NCBI RefSeq assembly: GCF_040199715.1
Contig: NZ_JBEFNA010000012.1
Span: 1 to 57,087, forward strand
Direction of reading: 5' to 3'
DNA: 57,087 nt
Source of the DNA: Fusobacterium sp. SYSU M8D902
Lineage (GTDB): Bacteria > Fusobacteriota > Fusobacteriia > Fusobacteriales > Fusobacteriaceae
The notes beneath the pieces were generated by a model. It saw only the letters and a list, made by a program, of their open reading frames with translations. It did not search any database and had not been told where the DNA came from. This document shows positions 18,310-26,892 of the stretch, one piece after another. Position 1 is the first letter of the stretch. The number at the start of each line of letters is the position of its first letter. Both the position numbers and the translations under genes were made by a program.

Positions 18310-18403
18310 CTACTAGACCTATAATTTTTTAAAAAAATTTACTTTTATATAAATAAATTCATTTTTTTAGAATCTAATCATCAAATTTTTGGTACTTTTT
18401 TAC

Positions 18404-19126
18404 CTAAGCTCCTAGATAAGCTTTCTTTACATTGACATCATTCAATAGATCTTCTGATTTTCCCTCTATTGTAATTTTTCCTGTTTCAATAACATAGGCA
18501 TAGTCAGCTACAGATAAAGCCATTTTAGCATTTTGCTCTACCAATAATATAGTTACTCCAGCTTCTTTTAATTTTTTTATTACAGAGAAGATCTCTTTAA
18601 CAAATAGAGGGGAAAGTCCCATAGAGGGTTCATCTAAAATTAGTAGTTTGGGTCTGCTCATAAGAGCTCTTCCCATAGCTAACATCTGTTGTTCTCCACC
18701 AGATAGTGTTCCAGCTAGTTGATTTTTTCTCTCTGCCATTCTTGGAAATACCTCATAAAATTTAGCTCTATCTCTCTCAAGATTCTCTGGGGTGTCATTA
18801 ACTGTAAAGGCTCCCAATTTTAAATTATCTTTAACAGGAAGTTTTGCAAAGACTCTTCTCCCTTCAGGCACTTGTGCAATTCCCATTTGACAAATTTTAT
18901 GACACTCTACCTTAGTTATCTCCTTCCCTTCAAACTTGATTTTTCCCTCTCTTGATTGAATAAGAGCAGATATAGTTTGTAGAGTAGTTGTTTTCCCAGC
19001 TCCATTTGCTCCTATAAGAGAAACAACCTCTCCCTTTTTAACTTTTAACGAGATTCCTTTTAAAGCGTGAATATTATCATAATAAACATGTAAATTTTCA
19101 ACTTCAAGCATTAAATCTTTCTCCAT
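18404..19126 (-). CDS. livF: Branched-chain amino-acid ABC transporter ATPase LivF
   Basis: 240 residues, the usual LivF length. Walker A GANGAGKTT, signature LSGGEQQMLAMGRAL and Walker B LLILDEPSMGLSPLFV are intact, with the H-loop replaced by the typical LLVEQNAKMAL. It is the final gene of a five-gene livKHMGF operon transcribed leftwards; its ATG overlaps the stop codon of livG (TAATG), so translation is coupled. Together with LivG it powers uptake of leucine, isoleucine and valine or related hydrophobic amino acids. Confidence 0.95.
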   Translation of the reverse strand: MEKDLMLEVENLHVYYDNIHALKGISLKVKKGEVVSLIGANGAGKTTTLQTISALIQSREGKIKFEGKEITKVECHKICQMGIAQVPEGRRVFAKLPVKDNLKLGAFTVNDTPENLERDRAKFYEVFPRMAERKNQLAGTLSGGEQQMLAMGRALMSRPKLLILDEPSMGLSPLFVKEIFSVIKKLKEAGVTILLVEQNAKMALSVADYAYVIETGKITIEGKSEDLLNDVNVKKAYLGA

Positions 19127-19917
19127 TATACTTCCTCCTCAAATTCATCACTATCTTTTCCTAAGTATGCAGTTACAACTGCTGGATCATTTACAACTGT
19201 CTGTGGATCTCCACTTGCTATGATTGTTCCATGATCTAGAACTATCAATCTTTCACAGATTCCCAATACCAACTTCATATCGTGTTCAATTAAAAGAATA
19301 GCAATTCCAAACTTATCTCTTATCAATTTAATTGTATTCATAAGCTCATCTGTTTCTGTTGGATTCATCCCAGCAGCTGGTTCATCTAAAAGTAAGACCT
19401 TTGGATTTGTAGCCATAGCACGAGCTATCTCTAATTTTCTCTGTTGTCCATATGGAAGGCTTCCTGCAGGATGGTCTGCATACTTATCTAAATCAAAAAT
19501 CTTTAAAAGTTTAAGAGCTTTTTTCTTAGCTATTTTCTCTTCTCTCCAAAATCTCATTAGACGAAAGATTCCTGTAAATACTCCGTATTTCATATTGAAA
19601 TTATTAGCAACTAAAACATTTTCTAGCACACTCATATTTTTAAAAAGTCTGATATTTTGGAATGTTCTAGCTAACCCTTTTCTCACTAATTTATGAGTAG
19701 GTGTTTTCTTAACTATCTCTCCATTAAAAGTATATGTTCCAGAAGTAGCTGAATACACTCCTGTCAAAATATTAAAAACTGTTGTCTTTCCAGCTCCATT
19801 TGGACCAATAAGTCCAACTAGCTCCTTCTCTCTCAACTCTAAATTAAAATCACTTACAGCTCTTAAAGCTCCAAAATTTATGTTAATATCTTTAGCATGT
19901 AGAATTCTATTTTTCAT
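19126..19917 (-). CDS. livG: Branched-chain amino-acid ABC transporter ATPase LivG
   Basis: 263 residues from the ATG at 19917, which follows GGGGGACAACAA; the longer frame from 19953 would begin before this ribosome site and inside livM. Walker A is GPNGAGKTT, the signature region LPYGQQRKLEIARAMA, Walker B VLLLDEPAAGMNPTE and the H-loop LLIEHDMKLV. LivG ATPases are longer than LivF because of the extra helical part near the end, as here. The start overlaps the last 11 bases of livM, consistent with one tightly coupled transcript. Confidence 0.95.
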   Translation of the reverse strand: MKNRILHAKDININFGALRAVSDFNLELREKELVGLIGPNGAGKTTVFNILTGVYSATSGTYTFNGEIVKKTPTHKLVRKGLARTFQNIRLFKNMSVLENVLVANNFNMKYGVFTGIFRLMRFWREEKIAKKKALKLLKIFDLDKYADHPAGSLPYGQQRKLEIARAMATNPKVLLLDEPAAGMNPTETDELMNTIKLIRDKFGIAILLIEHDMKLVLGICERLIVLDHGTIIASGDPQTVVNDPAVVTAYLGKDSDEFEEEV

Positions 19918-20881
19918 TTGTTGTCCCCCTTCTAGTAATAAATCTCTCAACAAACTTTGAAATTCTAAACTCCTTACGTCCCAATAATCCAGTTGGACGG
20001 AAAATCATTGTCAATATCAATAGTAGAGAGTAAACAATCATACGATAATCTGAAAACTCTCTTAAAGCTTCTGGCAATATAGTTAAGACAATAGCTGAAA
20101 GAATAGATCCTGTAAAGCTTCCCATTCCTCCCAATACCACCATAACCAATATATTTATAGAGTAGTTAAAATCAAACTGTCTAGCTCCTAAGATTCCAAG
20201 GTTATGAGCATATATTCCACCAGCAACTCCAGCGAAAACAGCTGAAACTGTAAAAGCAAACGTCTTATAATAAGTTGTGTTAATTCCTGAAGCTCCACTG
20301 GCAATCTCATCATCTCTAATAGCAAGTATAGCTCTTCCGTGACGACTTGTCATCAATGAGAACATCATCATTACACAGATAACCATAACAATGTAGATGA
20401 TACCAAATTTATTAAAACGAGGGATTCCTCTAAGTCCCTGTGCTCCACCAGTAAAATTAAAATACTCTATTAAAACTCTGATAATCTCTCCAAAAGCAAG
20501 TGTTATAATTGCAAGATAGTCACCATTAAGTCTCAAAGCTGGGATTCCAATTATAATTCCAACTATACCTGCTACAATACCACCAAGTATTAGAGCTACC
20601 AAATACCCAGGTAATCCGTCTAACAATCCTGTCTTAGCAAAAAGAGCTGCTGCATAAGCACCTATTGACATAAATCCAGCATGTCCAATTGTAATCTGTC
20701 CAAGACAACCAACTGTTATATTCAAACTAACTGCTAAAATTATATTTATACAAATGAAAATCATAACTGTACTTTGATATCTCGAGATAACTCCATTACT
20801 TATTAATGTAGTTAGAAAAAAATATCCAATTACTACCAATACTAAAGTTAAGATATAACTCCATTTTTTTGTTCTATCCAT
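19907..20881 (-). CDS. livM: Branched-chain amino-acid ABC permease LivM
   Basis: 324 residues with about nine membrane helices. Family motifs include LNITVGCLGQITIGHAGFMS, RLNGDYLAIITLAFGEIIR and VVLGGMGSFTGSILSA. It forms the inner-membrane channel with LivH. GGGGGAG precedes its ATG, 10 bp after livH. The C-terminal tail is basic. Confidence 0.95.
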   Translation of the reverse strand: MDRTKKWSYILTLVLVVIGYFFLTTLISNGVISRYQSTVMIFICINIILAVSLNITVGCLGQITIGHAGFMSIGAYAAALFAKTGLLDGLPGYLVALILGGIVAGIVGIIIGIPALRLNGDYLAIITLAFGEIIRVLIEYFNFTGGAQGLRGIPRFNKFGIIYIVMVICVMMMFSLMTSRHGRAILAIRDDEIASGASGINTTYYKTFAFTVSAVFAGVAGGIYAHNLGILGARQFDFNYSINILVMVVLGGMGSFTGSILSAIVLTILPEALREFSDYRMIVYSLLLILTMIFRPTGLLGRKEFRISKFVERFITRRGTTNEK

Positions 20882-20891
20882 TGTTCTCCCC

Positions 20892-21776
20892 CTAAACTTT
20901 CTCTTTTAAATTCTTTCCAAACAATCCTGTAGGCTTAACTAATAAAACAACAATTAAGATCATAAATACAAAGGCATCAGCTAATTGAGATGATAGATAA
21001 GCTCTTGTTAGACTTTCTACTACTCCCAAAATGAATCCTCCTACAACAGCTCCAGGAAGAATTCCAATACCACCAAGAACAGCAGCAATAAAAGCTTTTA
21101 TTCCAAGCATTGATCCCATAAGTGGCTGAACTTGTGGATAAGCTGATACATATAGTACTGAAGCAATAGCAGCTAGTCCACTACCAATAGCAAAAGTAAG
21201 TTGGATAGTACTATTTACATTTATTCCTACAAGTTTAGCTGCTCCATAATCCTCACTAGTAGCTAACATTGCCTTTCCATATTTTGTTTTTTTCATAAAA
21301 TACTGTAATCCAATAGATAGAATTAGAGTTACTACAATTGTGACAACTGTACCATAGTTTAGATAAAGTTCTCCAAATCTAATAGGTTCCTGTGTAAAAA
21401 CTTTAGGGAAAGCTCTAGTATTTGGAGTGAAGATCTTCATAAAAAGATTTTCTAATAATAGGCTTACTCCTATGGCTGTGATTAAGTTAGAGATTCTTGG
21501 TGAATTTCTAAGTGGTCTATAAGCAATTCTCTCTGTTAACATTCCCAATACAACACATATAACAATAGCAGGTACTACTGTAAGCCACACGGGTAATCCC
21601 ATTCTTGTAAAAACTGGAATACTAAATAGAGAAACATATGCTCCTACCATAATGATATCACCATGGGCAAAGTTGATAAGTTGTGCTATTCCATAAACCA
21701 TAGTATAACCAAGTGATACTAGTGCATAAATACTTCCTATTTGTAAACCGTTGATAATTTGCATCATAAATTCCAT
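20892..21776 (-). CDS. livH: Branched-chain amino-acid ABC permease LivH
   Basis: 294 residues with about eight membrane helices. Typical motifs are YALVSLGYTMVYGIAQLINF, AHGDIIMVGAY and KAFIAAVLGGIGILPGAVVG. It pairs with LivM. It is separated from the binding-protein gene by 72 bp containing a long RNA hairpin, so its level is probably set below that of the binding protein. Confidence 0.95.
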   Translation of the reverse strand: MEFMMQIINGLQIGSIYALVSLGYTMVYGIAQLINFAHGDIIMVGAYVSLFSIPVFTRMGLPVWLTVVPAIVICVVLGMLTERIAYRPLRNSPRISNLITAIGVSLLLENLFMKIFTPNTRAFPKVFTQEPIRFGELYLNYGTVVTIVVTLILSIGLQYFMKKTKYGKAMLATSEDYGAAKLVGINVNSTIQLTFAIGSGLAAIASVLYVSAYPQVQPLMGSMLGIKAFIAAVLGGIGILPGAVVGGFILGVVESLTRAYLSSQLADAFVFMILIVVLLVKPTGLFGKNLKEKV

Positions 21777-21799
21777 TTTTTCTCTCCTCTCAAGATCTA

Positions 21800-21836
21800 C
21801 TTGGGGAACTTGGAGTTAAACTCCAGTTCCCTCAAG
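21800..21836 (-). other. Intercistronic hairpin between livK and livH
   Basis: On the minus strand CTTGaGGGAACTgGAG pairs with CTCcAaGTTCCCcCAAG around a TTTAA loop, a stem of roughly 15 pairs with small bulges. It lies just after the livK stop and lacks a T tract in the reading direction, so it fits an RNA-stabilising or partial-stop element that keeps binding-protein mRNA more abundant. On the plus strand it is followed by seven T, but no plus-strand gene needs it. Confidence 0.6.
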
Positions 21837-21848
21837 CTTTTTTTATTT

Positions 21849-23000
21849 TTAGTTTGGTTGAATTACAGAATCAAAAGTGTATTTACCATTAACAATTTTT
21901 AAAACTGTAACTGCTTTAACTGGGTTATTTTTATCATCAAATTTAAGGTGTCCTGTAACTCCATCAAAGTCACTCTCTTTAATTGCTTTTACAATAGCAT
22001 CTTTATCAGTTGATCCAGCTTTTTCAATTGCATCTTTCATTAGATAAGCAGCATCATATGATAAGGCAGAGAAAGATGATGGATCTTCATTGTACTTCTC
22101 TCTATATGCTTTTAAGAATTTTTGTACTTTTTCACTAGGATCATCTAATGAGTAATGGTTAGTGAAGTAACTGTTCTCAATAGCTCCATATGCTGATGGA
22201 TCCAATGCCTTTGCTACACCATCCCAACCATCTGGTCCAATTAGAGTTGCTGTAAGTCCAACCTCTCTAGCCTGTGTTGAGATAAGTGCTGCCTGTTCAT
22301 AGTAATCTGGAATAAGTAGTACATCTGGATTTGTTGCTGCAACTTTAGTAAGTTGTGCTCTAAAATCTTTATCTCCCTCTGCATATCCCTCTTTAGCAAC
22401 AATGTTTAATCCCAATCTATTAGCCTCTTCAACAAAAGCTTTTGTTACTCCATCTGAGTGGTCACTAGAGTTATTTACTAAGATAGCTACTGCTTTAGCA
22501 CCTAAATTATTTTTAGCTAAGTTTGCTAAGATAACTCCTTGATATGGGTCAGTAAAGCAGATACGAAATACATTAGGACCAGCTTCTGTAATATTGAATT
22601 GTGTTCCTGTTGGTGTGATCATTGGCATATTATCTTGAGCAGCAACTTCTGCAATTGCAAGTGTAGGTTTTGATGGAGCATCTCCAATAAAAGCTACAAT
22701 TCCTTCATCAACTAATCTATTATAAGCTGTAATCGCTTCTGTTGAATCTCCCTTTGAATCTAAAACTGTAAATTCTACTTGCTTACCTAAAATTCCTCCA
22801 TTTTTATTGATCTCTTCCATAGCTAACTTTGCACCGTTTGTTGCTGTTACTCCATAGATAGCTAATGGTCCTGTCAATGGTGATGTAGAACCAATTTTTA
22901 ATGTTTCACTCTCTTTTGGAGCTGTAGTTGTCTCCTTTTCTCCTCCACAAGCTGTGATCAGTAGTGATAGTCCTAGAAGCATTGTTGTTAATTTTTTCAT
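21849..23000 (-). CDS. livK: Branched-chain amino-acid ABC substrate-binding lipoprotein
   Basis: 383 residues. The signal peptide ends in a lipobox LLITACGG with Cys18, so the protein is a membrane-anchored lipoprotein. The mature part is a type I periplasmic binding fold of the Leu/Ile/Val family: LKIGSTSPLTGPLAIYG at the start, then AKLAMEEINKNGGILGKQVE, VAFIGDAPSKPTLAIAEVA and FSALSYDAAYLMKDAIEKAG. It delivers substrate to LivHM. It is the first gene of the operon; a weak promoter (TTGTAC 23074-23079, GATACT 23052-23057, 16 bp) precedes it. Confidence 0.95.
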   Translation of the reverse strand: MKKLTTMLLGLSLLITACGGEKETTTAPKESETLKIGSTSPLTGPLAIYGVTATNGAKLAMEEINKNGGILGKQVEFTVLDSKGDSTEAITAYNRLVDEGIVAFIGDAPSKPTLAIAEVAAQDNMPMITPTGTQFNITEAGPNVFRICFTDPYQGVILANLAKNNLGAKAVAILVNNSSDHSDGVTKAFVEEANRLGLNIVAKEGYAEGDKDFRAQLTKVAATNPDVLLIPDYYEQAALISTQAREVGLTATLIGPDGWDGVAKALDPSAYGAIENSYFTNHYSLDDPSEKVQKFLKAYREKYNEDPSSFSALSYDAAYLMKDAIEKAGSTDKDAIVKAIKESDFDGVTGHLKFDDKNNPVKAVTVLKIVNGKYTFDSVIQPN

Positions 23001-23092
23001 TTTGAATCCCCCTTATAATCTTAATTAATTTTTATTTTTGTTTGTTAAAAAAGTATCTTTGTTATTAATAATTGTACAATTTTTTTAGTTAT

Positions 23093-23118
23093 AAAAAAAA
23101 CAGCCTAATTAGGCTGTT
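23093..23118 (-). terminator. Terminator after the 35-codon peptide gene
   Basis: AACAGCCTAATTAGGCTGTT is a perfect 20-bp palindrome (23099-23118) followed on the minus strand by six or more T. It stands 58 bp after the small peptide stop codon and just before the livK promoter, so it ends the peptide transcript. Confidence 0.85.
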
Positions 23119-23176
23119 ATTAATCAATGAAATATAGATTCACTCTATCAATTAATTTATATAGTAATGGATATAA

Positions 23177-23284
23177 CTATACTATTAGCCTAACATAATT
23201 TTTTGTATATGAAAATAAACTCATTATTATTTGTATGAGTGATATTATACATATGACAAATATTATTATGTTAAGTGTAAACAT
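23177..23284 (-). CDS. Small hydrophobic peptide (35 residues), unlisted gene
   Basis: MFTLNIIIFVICIISLIQII begins a 35-residue product with one membrane helix (about 5-24) and a basic tail (YTKNYVRLIV). A full gene setting surrounds it: AGGAGG at 23293-23298, 8 bases before the ATG; the promoter TTGATT-17 bp-TATACT (23354-23359, 23331-23336); and a strong terminator at 23093-23118. The transcript would be about 230 nt. The layout resembles type I toxin genes or small membrane regulators, but no antisense promoter was convincing and no family was recognised. Placement between a lipoprotein gene and livK gives no functional clue. Confidence 0.65.
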   Translation of the reverse strand: MFTLNIIIFVICIISLIQIIMSLFSYTKNYVRLIV

Positions 23285-23330
23285 AGTTATTTCCTCCTTC
23301 TTCAATTACTTTTTTAACTTGTTGTAATGA

Positions 23331-23359
23331 AGTATACTCCTAAACTAAAAAAAAATCAA
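23331..23359 (-). promoter_or_regulatory. Promoter of the 35-residue peptide gene
   Basis: TTGATT (-35) and TATACT (-10) stand 17 bp apart on the minus strand, with a start expected near 23324. The remaining gap to the lipoprotein gene is A/T runs only. Confidence 0.7.
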
Positions 23360-23488
23360 GCTATTTTTTAATTTTTTTTTATGAAGGAAAAAAATACTTC
23401 TTATACCTATATTTTTTTATAATAGTACTAAATTTTTAATACTCAATTTTCTATAATTGAACACTGTTTCAAAAGTTACTACTGTAAT

Positions 23489-23971
23489 TTAGTTAAAAAG
23501 ATTATTTATTTTATTTTTTAATTTTTCAGTATCAACTAGATATTGTTTTACATCTTTTAACTCTCCATTCTCATATACCTCAGTAAGAATAAGCTTTTTA
23601 TCCTCTGTGTATCTATCCCAATTTCCATTTTTCTTACCATTTAAAAACTCTCCAGTATATGCTATCTCTCCATTTCTGTGATAAGAGTAATATTTACCAA
23701 TAGGCTCTCCTAATTTATAATCAATCTTATCCTCTATTTGTCCATTTTCATAATAATATACCTGCTCTCCATCAAACTTTCCATCTTTGAATTTCTCTAC
23801 AAGTTTCTTTTGTCCATTACTGTATTTGTCAACAACTTTTCCAGTGAATGGAGTATCTGCGTTTACTGTATATACAATTCCATTTCTTACCTGTTTTTGA
23901 GAGTAATCTATCTCCTTAGCACAACCTGTTAAAGCTAATATAATAAGTGATGCAATAGCTAATTTTTTCAT
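23489..23971 (-). CDS. YwqK/MORN-2 repeat lipoprotein
   Basis: 160 residues. Lipobox LALTGCAKE with Cys17. After the entry motif RNGIVYTVNADTPFTGKV, four or so repeats of the form YxNGQxxxxxxFKDGKxDGxxxxY follow (YSNGQKKLVEKFKDGKFDGE, YYENGQIEDKIDYKLGEPIG, YHRNGEIAYTGEFLNGKKNG). This is the toxin-antitoxin YwqK antitoxin/MORN variant family; in fusobacteria such proteins are abundant and their job is mostly unknown. It shares the entry motif and repeat with the protein at 39409-40143. It has its own promoter (TTGCCA...TATACT) and an AT-rich 293-bp divergent gap to the peptide-binding protein. Confidence 0.8.
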   Translation of the reverse strand: MKKLAIASLIILALTGCAKEIDYSQKQVRNGIVYTVNADTPFTGKVVDKYSNGQKKLVEKFKDGKFDGEQVYYYENGQIEDKIDYKLGEPIGKYYSYHRNGEIAYTGEFLNGKKNGNWDRYTEDKKLILTEVYENGELKDVKQYLVDTEKLKNKINNLFN

Positions 23972-24048
23972 AATATAACCTCCAACTATTTATGTAACAA
24001 CTTATTGTAACATATTTTTTTAGATATAGTATATTAAAACTTGATAAT

Positions 24049-24111
24049 TTGGCAAAAGTTTTATAAAATAGGTATTATACAGTGTTGTAATATCTTGATA
24101 GTTGAGATATT
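24049..24111 (+). promoter_or_regulatory. Promoter and inverted repeat before the peptide-binding protein gene
   Basis: TTGGCA (24049-24054) and TATTAT (24073-24078) are 18 bp apart. The inverted repeat AATATCT-9-AGATATT (24089-24095, 24105-24111) sits at the expected transcript start, a possible operator. About 150 nt of untranslated leader follows, with no further structure noticed. The divergent lipoprotein promoter shares this region. Confidence 0.5.
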
Positions 24112-24263
24112 CTCTTCTTACTTTTTCATAATTAATACTAAAATTACAATACTTTTGTACTTATATATATTCAGTAAAAAAAAGATATATATTTTTTATA
24201 TTTTTAAAAATTAATTTTCAAGAGTAGTATATATCTAAGATGCATATGTAAGGGGGTATTTTT

Positions 24264-25781
24264 ATGAAAAAGTTTGTATTATTTATGTTAGGGCTCTCTA
24301 TTTTTATTACTGGTTGTGGAAGTGATAAAGATAAAACAGAGGAAAAATTGACTAAAGAAGTTATTGTCTCACAGGGATCAAAGCCTAAAAGTCTAGATCC
24401 TAATATGTATAATGAGATTCCTGCATTAACTATTACAGAACAAATTTTTAACACATTACTTAGGGTTGATGAGAATGGAAATATTGTTCCAGAGTTAGCA
24501 GAGTCTTATGAGTATATCACACCTACTGAACTTGTTATTAAATTAAAACAGGGGATAAAATTTCATAACGGGGATACTTTAACAGCTAAAGATGTTGTTT
24601 TCAGTATCAATAGAATGTTGAGTAAACCTGCTAGTAAAATAATGATTGATGCTATTTCAAAGGTAGAAGCAGTAGATGATAATACTGTTAAGATAACTCT
24701 ATCAAAAACATCATCACCACTACTATTTGGATTGGCACACCCATTAACTGCTATCTTAAATGAGAGAGATACAGTTGCCAAAAATGACACTATTGCTACT
24801 GCACCAGTAGGAACAGGGCCATATAAGTTTATAGAATGGGGTAGTGGAGAAAAGATAGAATTAGTAGCTTTTGATGAGTATTTTGAAGGAAGACCTAAAA
24901 TAGATTCCTTAGTGTATAGAGCTATTACAGAAAATAGTAGTAGATTAGCTGCTCTAGAAACTGGTGAAATAGATATTGCTTACAATATGGATGCCATTGA
25001 TGGTGATATTGTTGAAAAGAACAAGGATCTTCATTTAATTTCTCAGCCAACTACATCAACAGAGTATATTACTTTTAATACAACTGTTGCTCCTTTTGAT
25101 AATAAGGACTTTAGAAAAGCTGTAAACTATGCTCTTAATAAACAAAGTATGTCAGATTCAATATATATGGGAAAAGCTAAACCAGCTAACTCTATAATCA
25201 ATCCAAATGTATTTGGATATACTGATACTGTTGAAGGTTATCCTTACAATGTAGAAAAAGCTAAGGAGTATCTAGAAAAATCTGGTGTTACTGATAGAAG
25301 TTTTACACTATTTGTAAATGATAATCCTACTAGAGTTCAATTAGCTCAAATCATTCAAGCTAACTTAAAAGATATTGGTATAGATATGAAAATTGAGATT
25401 TTAGAGTGGGGAGCTTATCTTCAAAGATCTGCTCAAGGTGAACACCAAGCTCTATTAGGTGGTTGGGTTTCTGGTACATCAGATGCTGACATTGTTCTAT
25501 ATCCTCTACTACATAGTGCTTCACATGGTGGTGCTGGAAATAGATCTTTCTATACTAACAAAGAGTTTGACAGTATAGTTGATAAAGCTAGACTTGTCTC
25601 TTCTCCTGAAGAGAGAAAGGAATTGTTTGTAAAAGCTCAAGAGATTTTACAAGAGGATTCTCCATTAGGTATTTTACTATATAAAAATGAAAATATAGGT
25701 GTTAATAACAAGGTAAAAGGATTTAAGTTTGATCCTACAACAATGCATAATTTAAAAGATTTAGACATAGAAAACAAATAA
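24264..25781 (+). CDS. Peptide ABC transporter substrate-binding lipoprotein (family 5)
   Basis: 505 residues. Lipobox IFITGCGSD with Cys18. The mature protein matches the OppA/DppA family: SKPKSLDPNMYNEIPALTIT, the signature VPELAESYEYITPTELVIKL and KLKQGIKFHNGDTLTAKDVV, and GTGPYKFIEW. It binds di/oligopeptides (or another family 5 ligand such as nickel or heme) outside the inner membrane. No permease or ATPase genes are adjacent, so it must use a transporter encoded elsewhere. It is followed 18 bp later by an M42 aminopeptidase, suggesting peptide import plus breakdown. Confidence 0.9.
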   Translation: MKKFVLFMLGLSIFITGCGSDKDKTEEKLTKEVIVSQGSKPKSLDPNMYNEIPALTITEQIFNTLLRVDENGNIVPELAESYEYITPTELVIKLKQGIKFHNGDTLTAKDVVFSINRMLSKPASKIMIDAISKVEAVDDNTVKITLSKTSSPLLFGLAHPLTAILNERDTVAKNDTIATAPVGTGPYKFIEWGSGEKIELVAFDEYFEGRPKIDSLVYRAITENSSRLAALETGEIDIAYNMDAIDGDIVEKNKDLHLISQPTTSTEYITFNTTVAPFDNKDFRKAVNYALNKQSMSDSIYMGKAKPANSIINPNVFGYTDTVEGYPYNVEKAKEYLEKSGVTDRSFTLFVNDNPTRVQLAQIIQANLKDIGIDMKIEILEWGAYLQRSAQGEHQALLGGWVSGTSDADIVLYPLLHSASHGGAGNRSFYTNKEFDSIVDKARLVSSPEERKELFVKAQEILQEDSPLGILLYKNENIGVNNKVKGFKFDPTTMHNLKDLDIENK

Positions 25782-25799
25782 CAAAGGGAGTGGAAAGAT

Positions 25800-26834
25800 A
25801 TGGATATCAATTTAGATGTTGAGTACGTACTAGATATGACAATGGAGCTACTAAATATTCCAAGTCCAGTAGGTTATACTGATGATGCTATGGAAAGAAT
25901 AGGAACTGAATTAGATGATCTAGGAGTTTCTTATAGCCTAACTAGAAAGGGAGCTATATTAGGATTTATTCCTGGTGAGGATAATAACTATAAGAAGATG
26001 ATCTCAGCTCATGTGGATACACTTGGAGCTATGGTTAAAAGAATAAAGCCAAATGGTAGATTAGAGCTTGTAAACCTAGGAGGAGTAAACTGGGGAGGAG
26101 TAGAGGGAGAGAATATCCTTGTACACACTTTAGATGGTGACGTGATTGAGGGAACTATAGTGCCTGTTAAAAGCTCTGTTCATATCTATGGAGATGAGGC
26201 TAGAGAACTTCCAAGAAACTCTACTACTATGGAAGTAAGATTAGATGAGGAGATCTACAATAAAGAGGACACTGAACAACTTGGAGTAAGAGTAGGAGAT
26301 TTTGTTTCATTTGATCCTCGTACAGTTATAACTGAGAGTGGTTATATTAAATCAAGATTTATTGATGATAAGATCTGTATTGCTCAAGTATTGGGATATA
26401 TCAAATATCTAAAGGATAATAATTTAAAACCTAAAAATGGTCTTTACATATATATCTCTAACTATGAAGAGATTGGACATGGAGTTTCTATAGTTCCTGA
26501 TGATATGGACGAGTTTATAGCTTTAGATATCGGACTTGTAGGAGAAGATGCTCTAGGTGATGAGAAAAAAGTAAGTATTGCTGCTAAAGATTTTAAAACT
26601 CCATATGATCTAAGTGTAAGACTTGGTCTAACTGAAGCAGCAGAGTTAAATAATATAGGATATACAGTAGATGTGTATAATAGATATGGTTCAGATGCAA
26701 GTGCTGCAATTTTACAGGGATTTGATTTCAAATGTGGTTGTATAGGACCAAGTGTTGAATCTTCTCACCACTATGAGAGAACTCATATTGATGGTGTGCT
26801 TGAAACAATAAAACTATTAGTTGCTTATCTATAA
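25800..26834 (+). CDS. M42 family metallo-aminopeptidase
   Basis: 344 residues. The dinuclear metal ligands are recognisable: His in ISAHVDTLGAM, Asp in RFIDDKICIA, Glu-Glu in SNYEEIGHGVS, Asp in IALDIGLVGED and the late His in SSHHYERTHIDG. The family (glutamyl/leucyl aminopeptidases of the TET type, once called endoglucanase M) forms large cytoplasmic complexes that trim peptides. It lies in one operon with the peptide-binding lipoprotein and has GGGAGTGG before its ATG. Substrate preference cannot be read from the sequence. Confidence 0.9.
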   Translation: MDINLDVEYVLDMTMELLNIPSPVGYTDDAMERIGTELDDLGVSYSLTRKGAILGFIPGEDNNYKKMISAHVDTLGAMVKRIKPNGRLELVNLGGVNWGGVEGENILVHTLDGDVIEGTIVPVKSSVHIYGDEARELPRNSTTMEVRLDEEIYNKEDTEQLGVRVGDFVSFDPRTVITESGYIKSRFIDDKICIAQVLGYIKYLKDNNLKPKNGLYIYISNYEEIGHGVSIVPDDMDEFIALDIGLVGEDALGDEKKVSIAAKDFKTPYDLSVRLGLTEAAELNNIGYTVDVYNRYGSDASAAILQGFDFKCGCIGPSVESSHHYERTHIDGVLETIKLLVAYL

Positions 26835-26843
26835 AAAGAAAGA

Positions 26844-26870
26844 GGCTGTTGCGTTTGTTTTGCAACAGCC
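26844..26870. terminator. Bidirectional terminator
   Basis: GGCTGTTGC-gtttgtttt-GCAACAGCC is a perfect 9-bp stem between convergent genes (the M42 peptidase and the giant adhesin), with A/T-rich flanks. The half-sequence GGCTGTTGC recurs at 57014-57022. Confidence 0.8.
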
Positions 26871-26892
26871 CTTATTTATTGTATTAAAAATC

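Noticed and set aside
23177-23330. Antisense RNA partner making a type I toxin-antitoxin pair
   Set aside because: No convincing plus-strand promoter was found over the small peptide gene; kept only as a question in the findings.
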